Assembly: GCF_030867095.1 (NCBI RefSeq)
Contig: NC_081837.1
Span: 16,696,501-16,760,500 of the forward strand
Reading direction: 5' to 3'
Source: Alligator mississippiensis
Taxonomy: Eukaryota > Chordata > Crocodylia > Alligatoridae
Length of the DNA: 64,000 nucleotides
Part shown: in pieces, positions 49,234 through 59,380 of the stretch
How the letters are laid out: the number at the start of each line of letters is the position of its first letter
Position numbering within the stretch: the stretch's first letter is position 1
Notes under the pieces: generated by a model
The model's input: only the letters and a program-made list of their open reading frames with translations
Database searches by the model: none
What the model was told of the DNA's origin: nothing
Translations under genes and position numbers: made by a program

Positions 49234-50682
49234 TAGTGTTTCTCAACGTTTTAAGTAGCAAGTACCCCCTAACTTCTGAAAATTTTAATAAGTACCCCAA
49301 CACTCATTTTTCCAGGGGATTTTATATTTACAGACTAATGTGTGCCATATGTTGGGAAAAGGGCTGTGTATATAAGGGTGTGATATGACAGATATCTGAT
49401 GTGGTGTGGGTAGGGTTCCCACCTTTTACACCAGGGGTGCACAATTTAAGTATATACCCGAGCTAGAGGTGATGTTGGCCAAAGCTAGGAGGGCTGAACC
49501 AGCAAATTATTACTGGGGAATTTAAAGTGCTGCACAATGAACAACGCACCACATTTTTGCCATAGTTTTGAGAGGAGGAAAAGAGGGCGAGACAGAGAGA
49601 CAGACAGACAGACAAGGAGACAGCTGCTGCCAGCCATGTAGCCCAGGCTGTTCCCAGCAGGCAGCTGAGAGGCTGCAAGCCCTGCTGCAAGCAGCTTGGG
49701 CTCTGTGGCTGGCAGCAGCTACCCAGAGCCTGGGCTGGCTGCAGCCAGGAGGCTGCAAAGAGCTGCTCTGGCATCATGCACCTCAGAGTGGACGGTGGGG
49801 GAGGTGGTGGGCCCTAAGGCAGCTCAGCCCAGAAAAGCCTGGCGCTGCTGCCAGTCTTTGCCTGTAGCCAGCCTGGGCTCTGGGCAGCTGCAGCAGGCCA
49901 GGCAAGCTGCAAACAGCTGCACCAGACTCTGCAGCCCGAGCATCTGCTCCACACCAGCGACTGCACACATGCCTCAGAGCAGAGAGCAGGGGAGAGTTCC
50001 GCTGCCTCAGACCCAGAGCATGCGTGCCGTCACCGCCAGCATGGAGCTGGTGCCAGAGCTGCACAGCCCGGTACAGCTGTTTGCAGCCTGCCCGCTGCCA
50101 GCTGCAGCTGCTCAGAGCCCAGGCTGGCTACAGGCAGGGGCCAGCTGCAGCTCTGGGCTTTTCCCAGAGTTCGGCAACAGCACAGGGGGAGGCAGGTTGG
50201 GAAGGGCTATGGTGAATATTGGGGTGGCAGCAGCTCCCCTCTCATCACCATAGCCCACCCCGAGCACCAGGAAGAGCCCAGTGCCACTGCCAGCCCCAGC
50301 CTGCAGTGGCAGCCTGCTCAGTAAGCGCAGTGAACTGGGCCCCAGGTGGGACAATCCCACAGTGCAGGAGGAAGTGGGGCAGCTCCCTGCGCCTCCTGCA
50401 CTCCCTCCTGCACTGTCGGGGGTCTCAGTCCACAGCTCTCCCCCACCCCCCCCAGGAGGAGAGAGAGAAAATTACCTGCCTCTGGCTAGGTCAGCGGAGA
50501 GTGCATGGGTATCTGTGTGCCTGCCCTCCCCCTCCTGCAGCAGCCTGTGGCCAGCTTGTGAGGGGTGAGTGGACGGGCATGAACCTGGCGGCAGTGGGGA
50601 TGTGACAGCGCCCCCTTGTCATGGGGGTTTTCATCTCTCACGTACCCCCAGGGGTACATGTACCACGGGTTGAGAAACTATG
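49234..50682. mobile_element. Foldback hAT element (1449 bp), TTTCTCAAC family
   Basis: Flanks TTTCACAC (49226-49233) and GTTCACAC (50683-50690) form an 8-bp duplication with one mismatch. Ends: TAGTGTTTCTCAACG and, from the right in reverse, CATAGTTTCTCAACC. Both continue into a GTACCCC motif. The GC-rich core is partly self-complementary: CCTGTAGCCAGCCTGGGCTC near 49860 against GAGCCCAGGCTGGCTACAGG near 50116. Long open frames in the core have no family resemblance. Confidence 0.75.
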
Positions 50683-51282
50683 GTTCACACCACTTCTCTT
50701 CTCTTCCTCCACCATCACCGACCTAGTTATTCCTATTATATTTTTCTTTCTGATGTCCTCATTCCCTCTCTCTTTTTCCCCACCTTTCTTTCTGGTTACT
50801 TGCCATCTCCCCACGTCACCTTCTTGGGATGAGGGCCAATGCACAGCTCCCACTCGTCTTCCGGTAAGATAACGTGAAGTTGCCAATGAGCCATCTGCCC
50901 TCTACCCAGAATAACGCCCCCCCTCCAGGAAAACTGCACCGAGGAGCAAGATGTACAAATGCCAATTATTCTCGGAAATTATAAGCAGCCTTTGCTCAGT
51001 CAAAGAGCATGTGATTGTGCTGTAAATTCCCCAGCTTCAGTGCTGGGTGGAGCACTCCGCCTCCTCTCATCACACCCCCAGCTGTTGGCCCATTTCACTC
51101 CCACACTGAGTGGGAGTAGCAGACACTAGTGCAGTCAGTTCTCCCCCCCCCCCACCCCTCTCATGTGTTAGAAACCATGAAAGGATGCAGACTCAGATCC
51201 TCAGCCCTGCAGGGAAGGTGGGTAGATAAATGAGATATTACAACTCAAGTCTTTGGAGAAGAACAGTTCCAAGTATGATAGA

Positions 51283-51600
51283 AAATCATAGAAATATGGA
51301 GCTGGAAAGGACCTCAAGAACCAAGTGCCTCTCCTTGCTCCAAAGCAGGATCCAAGTATATATCTAGACCACCACTCCTGACCAGTGGTTGTCCAATGTG
51401 ACCTTGAAGAACTCCAATGAAGGAGATTGTACAATCCTCTTCACTACTCAGTTCTAGTGCCAAACTATAACTAGAAAAGTTTTCCTAAAATCTAACTCAA
51501 ATCATCTATGCTACAAATTTTAAGCTAATTTTTTTTTCTCATCCTTCCCCCACTGGACATGGTGGACAATTGAGCACTCTCCTTGTTATTCCCTTCATTT
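51283..51600 (-). mobile_element. CR1 LINE 3' fragment
   Basis: AAATCATAGAAATATGGAGC, TGGAAAGGACCTCAAGAACC, then 'gaaggagattgtacaatcctc' and 'gttttcctaaaatctaac': CR1 3' UTR in minus orientation, diverged. It lies just left of the plus-strand CR1 at 51731. Confidence 0.7.
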
Positions 51601-51730
51601 AACTTTGTCCTATGCTAAAAATAAAAGAAGAAAGAAAAAAGAAACAATTCCTTCCACCTTCTTTCCAAGGTCATGTTTTCTAAACTTTTTATCATTCTTG
51701 ATCTCTGCACTTTTGCCTATGTAACTATAT

Positions 51731-53545
51731 AACAAGAAATTGTTTTTTAGATATATTGGGAGTAAAAAGAAGGCCCAGGGAGGAATAGGACCCCTGCTAA
51801 ATGGGCAGCAGCAATTGGTGACAGATAGAGGGGACAAGGCTGAACTCCTCAACGAGTTCTTTGCCTCAGTGTTCCTAAGCGAGGGGCGCGACAAGTCTTT
51901 CACTGGGGTTGTAGAGAGGCAGCAGCAAGGCGCCAGACTTCCATGCGTAGACCCTGAGGTGGTGCAGAGTCATTTGGAAGAACTGGATGCCTTTAAGTCG
52001 GCAGGCCCGGATGGGCTCCATCCGAGGGTGCTGAAGGCACTGGCCGACGTCATTGCAGAGCCACTGGCGGGAATATTCGAATGCTCGTGGCGCACGGGCC
52101 AAGTCCCGGAGGACTGGAAAAGGGCTAACGTGGTCCCCATTTTCAAAAAGGGGAGGAAGGAGGACCCGGGCAACTATAGGCCGGTCAGTCTCACCTCCAT
52201 CCTTGGCAAAGTCTTTGAAAAAATTATCAAGGCTCACATTTGTGAGAGCCCGCCAGGGCACATTATGCTGAGGGGAAACCAGCACGGGTTTGTGGCGGGC
52301 AGATCGTGCCTGACCAACCTAGTCTCTTTTTATGACCAGGTTACGAAACGCCTGGACACAGGAGGAGGGGTGGATGTCGTATACCTGGACTTCAGGAAGG
52401 CCTTCGATACGGTATCCCACCCCATACTGGTGAACAAATTAAGAGGCTGTGATGTGGATGACTGCACAGTTCGGTGGGTGGCGAATTGGCTAGAGGGTCG
52501 CACCCAAAGAGTCGTGGTAGATGGGTCGGTCTCGACCTGGAAGGGTGTGGGTAGTGGGGTCCCGCAGGGTTCGGTCCTTGGACCGATACTCTTTAATGTC
52601 TTCATCAGCGACTTGGACGTGGGAGTGAAATGTACTCTGTCCAAGTTTGCAGATGACACAAAGCTATGGGGAGAAGTGGACACGCCGGAGGGCAGGGAAC
52701 AGCTGCAGGCAGACCTGGATAGGCTGGACAAGTGGGCAGAAAACAACAGGATGCAGTTCAACAAGGAGAAATGCAAAGTGCTGCACCTAGGGAGGAAAAA
52801 TGTCCAGCACACCTACAGCCTAGGGAATGACCTGCTGGGTGGCACGGAGGTGGAAAGGGATCTTGGAGTCCTAGTGGACTCCAAGTTGAACATGAGCCGG
52901 CAGTGTGACGAAGCCATCAGAAAAGCCAATGGCACTTTATCGTGCATCAGCAGATGCATGACAAATAGGTCCAGGGAGGTGATACTTCCCCTCTATCGGG
53001 CGCTGGTCAGACCGCAGTTGGAGTACTGCGTGCAATTCTGGGCGCCGCACTTCAAGAAGGATGCGGATAACCTGGAGAGGGTACAGCGAAGGGCAACTCG
53101 TATGGTCAAGGGCCTGCAGACCAAGCCCTACGAGGAGAGACTAGTGAAACTGGACCTTTTCAGCCTCCGCAAGAGAAGGTTGAGAGGCGACCTAGTGGCT
53201 GCCTATAAGTTCATCACGGGGGCACAGAAGGGAATTGGTGAGGATTTATTCACCAAGGCGCCCCCGGGGGTTACAAGAAACAATGGCCACAAGCTAGCAG
53301 AGAGCAGATTTAGACTGGACATTAGGAAGAACTTCTTCACAGTTCGAGTGGCCAAGGTCTGGAACGGGCTCCCAAGGGAGGTGGTGCTCTCCCCTACCCT
53401 GGGGGTCTTCAAGAGGAGGTTAGACGAGTATCTAGCTGGGGTCATTTAGACCCAACACTCTTTCCTGCTTATGCAGGGGGTCGGACTTGATGATCTATTG
53501 AGGTCCCTTCCGACCCTAACATCTATGAATCTATGAATCTATGAA
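51731..53545 (+). mobile_element. CR1 LINE, 5'-truncated, with intact RT frame
   Basis: CR1 homology starts abruptly at NKKLFFRYIGSKKK, part-way into ORF2, and runs to the 3' UTR with GGTCGGACTTGATGATCTAT and the tandem 8-mer tail ATCTATGA at 53520-53545. ORF1 and the endonuclease are missing. It is much less decayed than the other CR1 copies in the window, so it is probably the youngest. Confidence 0.95.
51740..53449 (+). CDS. CR1 ORF2 reverse transcriptase, 5'-truncated (569 codons)
   Basis: Uninterrupted frame ending TAG at 53447-53449. The first codon is TTG and is not a natural start; the frame is open to 51731 where CR1 homology begins. RT features by residue: fingers [20 protein letters not shown] (about 127-146), YRPVSLTSILGK (146-157), HGFVAGRSC (182-190), motif [17 protein letters not shown] (215-230), motif [16 protein letters not shown] (272-286), catalytic FADD (303-306), then LGVLVDSKLN and the C-terminal FFTVRVAKVWNGLPREVVLS. 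All polymerase motifs are present. The native protein also has an N-terminal AP-type endonuclease, lost here by 5' truncation, so the copy could not mobilise itself. Confidence 0.92.
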   Translation: MFFRYIGSKKKAQGGIGPLLNGQQQLVTDRGDKAELLNEFFASVFLSEGRDKSFTGVVERQQQGARLPCVDPEVVQSHLEELDAFKSAGPDGLHPRVLKALADVIAEPLAGIFECSWRTGQVPEDWKRANVVPIFKKGRKEDPGNYRPVSLTSILGKVFEKIIKAHICESPPGHIMLRGNQHGFVAGRSCLTNLVSFYDQVTKRLDTGGGVDVVYLDFRKAFDTVSHPILVNKLRGCDVDDCTVRWVANWLEGRTQRVVVDGSVSTWKGVGSGVPQGSVLGPILFNVFISDLDVGVKCTLSKFADDTKLWGEVDTPEGREQLQADLDRLDKWAENNRMQFNKEKCKVLHLGRKNVQHTYSLGNDLLGGTEVERDLGVLVDSKLNMSRQCDEAIRKANGTLSCISRCMTNRSREVILPLYRALVRPQLEYCVQFWAPHFKKDADNLERVQRRATRMVKGLQTKPYEERLVKLDLFSLRKRRLRGDLVAAYKFITGAQKGIGEDLFTKAPPGVTRNNGHKLAESRFRLDIRKNFFTVRVAKVWNGLPREVVLSPTLGVFKRRLDEYLAGVI

Positions 53546-55138
53546 ACTGTTAGCTCCAAAGGGGCCATTTATCAAAGTACTGAAAAGCTCCAGAGATGCA
53601 TTTATAGAGGAGTATGTCTCAGAGGTCCCCATCTATTCCAACAACACTGGGACTTGTAACACTGCATAAATACTATCTCAGTGGTGACCATTACTCTGGG
53701 AAACTAGCTGACTGGTGTATGGTCAGCTCAAGGTTTATTCTACATGGTCAGACAAGGGTATTCTACTGCATGGCTCATTTTAACAAGGCAAGCAGCTACT
53801 GGCCACCTAGGTATTTGAATGACCTCTCATCACAACAGCATCTGAACTGCTCTACTGTTCCAAATTCAGAGCAATAGTAAAACTCTCTTAACCAGAACAA
53901 CTGTTTATAGGTTTCCTGAAAGGGCTAAGGGACATAGGAGGGTTGGGACACTGGGTAATCTGTACTTGGAACATGTTCTGAATGCCTAAGAAAACAAGCC
54001 TGGAACTGTCCACACGCATGAGCTTAGACAACATGACTTTGTGAAAAGAGGCAGGGAAATAACTTCACAGTCCCTTATTGTCCTCCTGGAACAGGCCAGA
54101 GATTAACCACAAACAGTTAAACCAAATACTGGTAATTAGTAGGAACCAAGGGGTTCCAGTGAATGCCTGTGCCTACTGCACATATATAAATTTCTTTTTT
54201 TTACATCATGGATGCACTAGTGAAGGGGAGGGAAATTTCTGGTTGTGCATTGAATACTTTACATGTTTCACAGGTATATTTAAAGCCACAGGACATGGGT
54301 AGGAAGTGTTGATATACAAGAGAAAAACAGCAAGTGAGCCACTTTCTAAAGAGCTCGCCCTAGATTCAGAATCCAGATATGGCAAAGGGAAGAAAGGAAG
54401 CAGCAGAGCAAGGAAGATGCAGTCAAAGGGCAAGACCTGCTCTGTCTCAGCACTGACAAGATGTGCAGCAAATTGAGTGGCAAGTGTCATGTCATTCATG
54501 TCAAGACTAAAGGGACTTGACCATTATGAGGTTGTAACATCAATACAACAGACTCAGGCCTACAGTGCTGAGAGGCAATAGGGATCTGCTCAGAGAAATG
54601 ATCCCATTGCCTCTGCAAACCCAACTGGATCTTTGCACTACCAGTTGTCATTAGTATTTTACCCCTGAACAGATCCTGCATGCTCCTTGATGGACAGGGG
54701 TCACAGATAATTGGGGGCTTTAAACCTAATGCAAAAATCCAAGTTGCATTCAATGCCTGAAACCCTTGGAGGCTTGCTGAGACATTTATGCCTCCTGTTT
54801 CCAAATTCAGCACTGAAGCTGAAATTACTATGCCCTGTCCTCTACCTACAACAGAGGGCAGGGAAGGTGTATCAGCAGCCATGATGATCTTGGAGGAAAG
54901 CACAGAAAAATCCCACTACAGTGAAAGCTTCCCATGGTGATCTGGCAGAAATACAGCCCCCGCTGTGCCCACACATACAAAGAGAGAGTAGAGTATCTGA
55001 CACACAGTGGTCAGAAGAGGGAGATCTCTATTTTAATAGCAACAAGCTGCGCTGGAACTGTTTACTTCTTTAAAATTTCCCCAGCCATGCTACCCTTCAC
55101 CACAGCCTCACTGGTGGCAACAAGGGAAGCATTAGTAC

Positions 55139-55956
55139 TGTGGCAAAATGCCCCCTCACTCTCCCCAAAAACTATGCTCCATGACAACTTGGTTAACATG
55201 GGCACTGCAAGGGGCAGACTCCTCTGTCCCCTCTCTCAGGTGACCCCGAGTTGTAACCTGAGCTGGATACATTCCTGAGGAAGGAGGGAAACCTGCTCCC
55301 TCTGCCTACCTGACTGGTATCATATACCTGGGTGAGGGGCTTATGCTCCCTATTGTTTAAGCAATGCCAACCTGACTGGGAGGGGGCTAGAGACCCTGGC
55401 AATCTACCCAGCAACTAGTGATACATTTCAAATTGGTTGGCTGGCAGCCAACAGGTGCTGGCCTCCACTGGACTAGGTAAATTAGGTCATAAGGTGTATA
55501 AAAGTTAGGGACTGCCTAGGAGGAGGTGCAGTAGACATGATGAAAACTCAGAGAGACAAGAGCTGGACCATCTGAAACTTGCTCTCACTCTTAAAACTTA
55601 GGATCAATGAACTGCCTGCCTCCAGAGGGAATCTCCACCTGCCTCTGGATGATACCCATGAGTAAGCTACCTGAGATCTAACTAGATATACAAGCTGCAG
55701 TAACTCAGATGTGTGGTCATCAAAGGCTATCCAGCCACCCTGTTTGCTCTAAAGGACTTCTCTGATATTGCTCTACCCTGTACCCTATTCCAAACCTACT
55801 TCTTGTAACCAATAAAGTTCTCCTTTGTACCTAGTCTGGGAGACTTATTGGGAGAGGGTCTAGATTATGCCTTGGGGTCCCCTTGGTTTGGCTGACTAAG
55901 GGAGACCACTATTTGTGCTTCAGACTGAGGGAAGCACCCCACCTCATCTAGCCACA
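55139..55956 (+). mobile_element. Probable solo LTR of an endogenous retrovirus (818 bp)
   Basis: Starts TGTGGCAAAATGCCCCC and ends ATCTAGCCACA, giving an imperfect terminal inverted repeat TGTGGC/GCCACA. A TATA-like GTATAAAAG lies near 55496 and AATAAA at 55811-55816, in the expected U3-R order. No clean target duplication was found (AGTAC against AGCTC). No gag, pol or env sequence is adjacent. Confidence 0.55.
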
Positions 55957-56477
55957 AGCTCACAGAGCAGGACTTCCCTCAGCTCAGGTCTCAAAGACAG
56001 ATTCATGCATACAAATGCCACTAGTAAACCTTGAACAGACTTCGTCAGAACTGGCAGAAACAGAATCTTGGCATGAGATCAATCTCTGACGGAGAGGCTA
56101 CCAAAGTATCTGTATGAGGATAAGTGCCTTTTGAAACACTCTTCCCTTCTTCCTCAGCATGGGAAGAGCTTAGTGTTTGGCCTGCGCTAGTCAGTTAGGA
56201 TCAAAGCAAGCATCTGCCACATGCACAGGTTCAAAGAGAAACAAGCCTAGATTAGAACTGCATCTCTTTCCTCACAGAAACCGAACCACCTGTGAGAAGA
56301 TCAGACTGCAACATCCATTTCAAACATGGACACGTCTGCTGTTACCTTCTGAAAGCAGATTGTGTGTCAGGGACACCCTTATGGAAGTGATTCTGGGAAG
56401 GGGAAATAACTGAGAATTCAAAGTTGACCAACTTCCTCCAAGTAAAACTAGAATTTAGGATTAACATCACCCTACAC

Positions 56478-57183
56478 CGGGGGTGGGCAAAGTTTGGCCC
56501 ATGGGCCAGAGCCAGCCAGCACTGGACTCCATTTCCCAGCAGCCCTTGCCCACGTGGCTGGGGCTGGTTTCCATGGAGGCCCCAGCAGCAGCCAGGCTGT
56601 GATAGTGCTGGGCCGGGGTTTCTATGGAGACCAGTGCCGCAGCAGCGCCAGCCTTTTCCTGGTGGGGGGATTAAGGGCAGGGCTGTGCTGCAGGCGGAAG
56701 CGGGGCAGACTCAGCTGCCACTGCCTGTGCAGAGCAGCAGCACCACTGGGAGGAGTGGCTACAGGGAATTTTGGGATGGCTATAGCCCCTCCAAACCCCT
56801 CCTAGCACTGCCCCTGCTGGCAGGGTGCACGGCAGGACAGACAGCTGCTCCAAAGCCCGGCTGGGATCTTGCAGTAGTGACAGCGTGGTCCAGAGCTAGG
56901 CATGCTCCAGATAGGGACATGCAGGCAGCGGGCCGCAGCTCTGCCCCAGCTCCAAACCATGCTGTCACCACTGCAAAATCCCAGCCAGGCTCTGGAGCAG
57001 CTCCCCACCCTGCCGCGCGTCCTGCCAGCGCTGCTGGGGCCGGTCTCCATGGAAACCCCAGCTTTGCACTATCACAGCTGCTGCTGCTGAGGTCTCCATG
57101 AAAACCGGCCCCAGCCACATGGGTAGGGCCTGCTGGAAATGGAGTCTGGCTGCTAGCTGGATCCACCGTTTTGCCCACCCCTG
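56478..57183. mobile_element. Foldback hAT element (706 bp), CAGGGGTGGGC family
   Basis: Flanks CCCTACAC (56470-56477) and CCCTACGC (57184-57191) are an 8-bp duplication with one mismatch. Ends: CGGGGGTGGGCAAAGTTT and, from the right in reverse, CAGGGGTGGGCAAAACGG. The halves are reverse complements over much of their length (CTCCATTTCCCAGCAG near 56527 against CTGCTGGAAATGGAG near 57130). The long frames on both strands are chance products of a GC-rich palindrome. Confidence 0.8.
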
Positions 57184-57237
57184 CCCTACGCTGTTCCTTA
57201 TTACCATAGTGTTTCACATATTCCTCCTCAGAGCCTT

Positions 57238-57300
57238 CTTCTGAGGTAAGACAGTGCTGTCTATCCCAATTTTACACTTGGGGAACTAGGGCTATTAAGG
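57238..57300 (+). repeat. MIR/L2-like fragment
   Basis: TCTGAGGTAAGACAGTGCTG, 'atcccaattttacacttggggaact': resembles the L2/MIR block 'tatccccattttacagatggggaaact'. Short. Confidence 0.4.
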
Positions 57301-57359
57301 GAACATCTATTTACCCACGTGTTAGCTCAACAATGGAGCTGAACTGTCTTATTCACATG

Positions 57360-58404
57360 AAGCAACAGCAAGACATAACCACTTCTGGCTTGGGAGGAAC
57401 TGCGTAGCAGCATTTCGGCCTTCGCAGGTGAAGACAACTGCATCCAGCGGGGGGAGGGGAGGGAAGAAGAGAGAAAAGAAGTGGGGGGAAAAAAGGGAAG
57501 GAGAAAAGGGAAAAGGAGAAAGGAATAGAAGAAAAAAGGGAAAGGGACGAGAATGAAGTGGGGGTGGAGGCTAGGTCACATGAGTACATAAGTGACATAA
57601 GTCTGATCTTTGCTTTGAACAATCTGCTGCAGCAGGGGCAGGAAAGCGATGAGGACTGGATATGGGAGGTTTTCATTTTCCTGGCTGTGTGTTTCTTCAT
57701 TGGTTCTGCCATGTTGCTGTTCAAAGGCCAATGCTCTGTTCTGGATTTGGGATCTCCAGGATGGACAGTTGCGAGCGGTTTGCTCCCATGACTCTGGGTC
57801 GATGCCAAAACTCTTTAGGGACACCTTTAGGGTGTCCTTGTACCGCTTCTTTGGTGCACCACGAAAGTGTACTCCATTTGACAGTTCGCCATAGAAGACT
57901 TTTTGGCAGCGAGCGTCAGGCATTCTTGAGAGGTGGCCGGCCCATCTTAGCTGTGCCAGTTTCAGCAGGGTGTCAATATTGGGGAGAGTTGATCTTCCAA
58001 GTACCTTGGTGTCTGGAATCTTGTCCTGCCACTTGATCTTTAGCATCTTGCACAGGCAGCACAAGTGGAAGTGGTTTAGTTTCTTGGCATGACGCTGGTA
58101 AATGGTCAAGTTTTCGTAGGCATAAAGGAGGGTCGGAAGGATGATGGCTTTGCAAACCTTCAGTTTTGTCGACATTCTGATGCCTCTGTGGCCCCAGACT
58201 GACTTACAGAGTCTGCCGAAGGCCACGCTAGCTTTCACTAATCTTGCACTGACTTCGTCATCAATGTGGACAGCATGGGAGAGCGTGCTGCCTAGATAGG
58301 CAAGCTTGTCAACCATTGACAGTTGTTGGCCTTTAACCACGATGGGTGGTTCCTGGGGTACTGTGCCAGGTACAGGTTGAAACATCACTTCAACCTTCTT
58401 CTGC
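57360..58404 (-). pseudogene. Non-LTR retrotransposon ORF2, C-terminal half
   Basis: Minus-strand frame (58388-57576 and slightly upstream) reading EVMFQPVPG, VVKGQQLSMVDKLAYLGSTL, VHIDDEVSARLVKASVAFGR, LPTLLYAYENLTIYQRHAKK, LNHFHLCCLCKMLKIKWQDK, QLRWAGHLSRMPDA and KKRYKDTLKVSLKSFGIDP. These are hallmarks of a LINE ORF2 C-terminus widespread in animals; it is not CR1. A CPCCSRLF zinc-finger-like tail lies in another frame (near 57640), so a frameshift is present. The 3' region is a homopurine tract on the plus strand (57440-57550). I leave the clade unassigned (RTE-like is possible). Confidence 0.8.
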
Positions 58405-58727
58405 TGACACCTTTCTGGTCACAAATGGCATCAAGCAGAGGGGCATGCTTGCACCTACCCTCTTCAGCATGGTGTTCTCTGCTATGCTGTCAGACACCTT
58501 CCAAGATGAGGACCTTGATATGGGTAGCGTTTTGACGGAGACATCTTCAACCTGCGCAGGTTCCAAGCATGCTCCGAAGTCCAGACAGCCACTCTGCGAG
58601 ACTTCCTCTTCGCTGATGATTATGCGTTATGCGCAGGCTCACAGGCTGACATGCAACGATCCATGGACCTACTCTCGTCAGCCTGTGACAACTTCGGGCT
58701 GACTATTAACATGAGGAACTGTGTAGA
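58405..58727 (+). pseudogene. Same LINE, inverted upstream RT segment
   Basis: Plus-strand segment reading TFLVTNGIKQRG, MLAPTLFSMVFSAMLSDTFQ, then after a frame change DIFNLRRFQACSEVQT, FLFADDYALCAGSQADMQRS and FGLTINMRNCV. It contains the RT motif B region and the FADD catalytic motif. Its last residues are exactly those that should precede the KKVEVMFQPVPG start of the minus-strand half, so the two pieces are adjacent parts of one element in opposite orientation. Confidence 0.8.
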
Positions 58728-59183
58728 TTGATGATTTAGGAGCCTTCCCAGAGCCCTGTACAAGAAGCTATTGGTTTGCACATGTCTATATTCAAACGGA
58801 TTGGGAATTTACACTTACTCCCGTCTCGAAAGCAAAAAGACAATGAGGGCCAAGCAGTACAATCCCAGCTATGAAAATCAACTTCCTGCTCAGACAGGCT
58901 GGAAAGTTGAACATTGAATGCTTTTTGACAGCAAAACAGAAATTTAACTCAGACCCTACTGAAGGGAGACATTTTGCTTATGTGAGTCCGCATGGATTTG
59001 GGCCATTTAATCCCCAGCTAGAACAAGAGTAAATTCATCCACTCATGCAAGCACATAAACACACAATGAACACTCAAGAATACCAGTTAACATACTGTTC
59101 TCCTTTGACTTTGGAATAACAATAAAAAAAAGAAAAGAAAAGAAAAATAATAAAATTATGCTGGTCTGAAATATACCATAGCA

Positions 59184-59380
59184 CAGGGGTTGTCAATCGG
59201 GGGTACGCGGGAAGGCCCTAGGCAGTACACATGGGAGGGGACGGAGCGCTGCCACCCACCAACCTATGCCGCTGCCTCCCAGGAGCAGGGCTGGGAGGAA
59301 GCTTTCATATGGCTGCCAACCCCCCACCCCCATGTCCACCCGCCAGGGGTACACTTATTTAAAAAAGTTGAAAACCCTTG
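59184..59380. mobile_element. Short hAT MITE (197 bp), GTACCCC-type
   Basis: Flanks CCATAGCA (59176-59183) and CCATAGTA (59381-59388), an 8-bp duplication with one mismatch. Ends: CAGGGGTTGTCAATCGG and, from the right in reverse, CAAGGGTTTTCAACTTT. The subterminal GGGGGTACGC and AGGGGTACAC motifs resemble those of 49234-50682. Confidence 0.75.

Noticed and set aside
49696-50253. 185-codon plus-strand open frame rich in Gln, Ala and Cys
   Set aside because: Lies inside the GC-rich core of the hAT element 49234-50682, with overlapping open frames on both strands and no homology.
56424-57101. 225-codon plus-strand open frame
   Set aside because: Crosses the left end of the hAT element at 56478 and continues in its palindromic core, so it is a compositional artefact.
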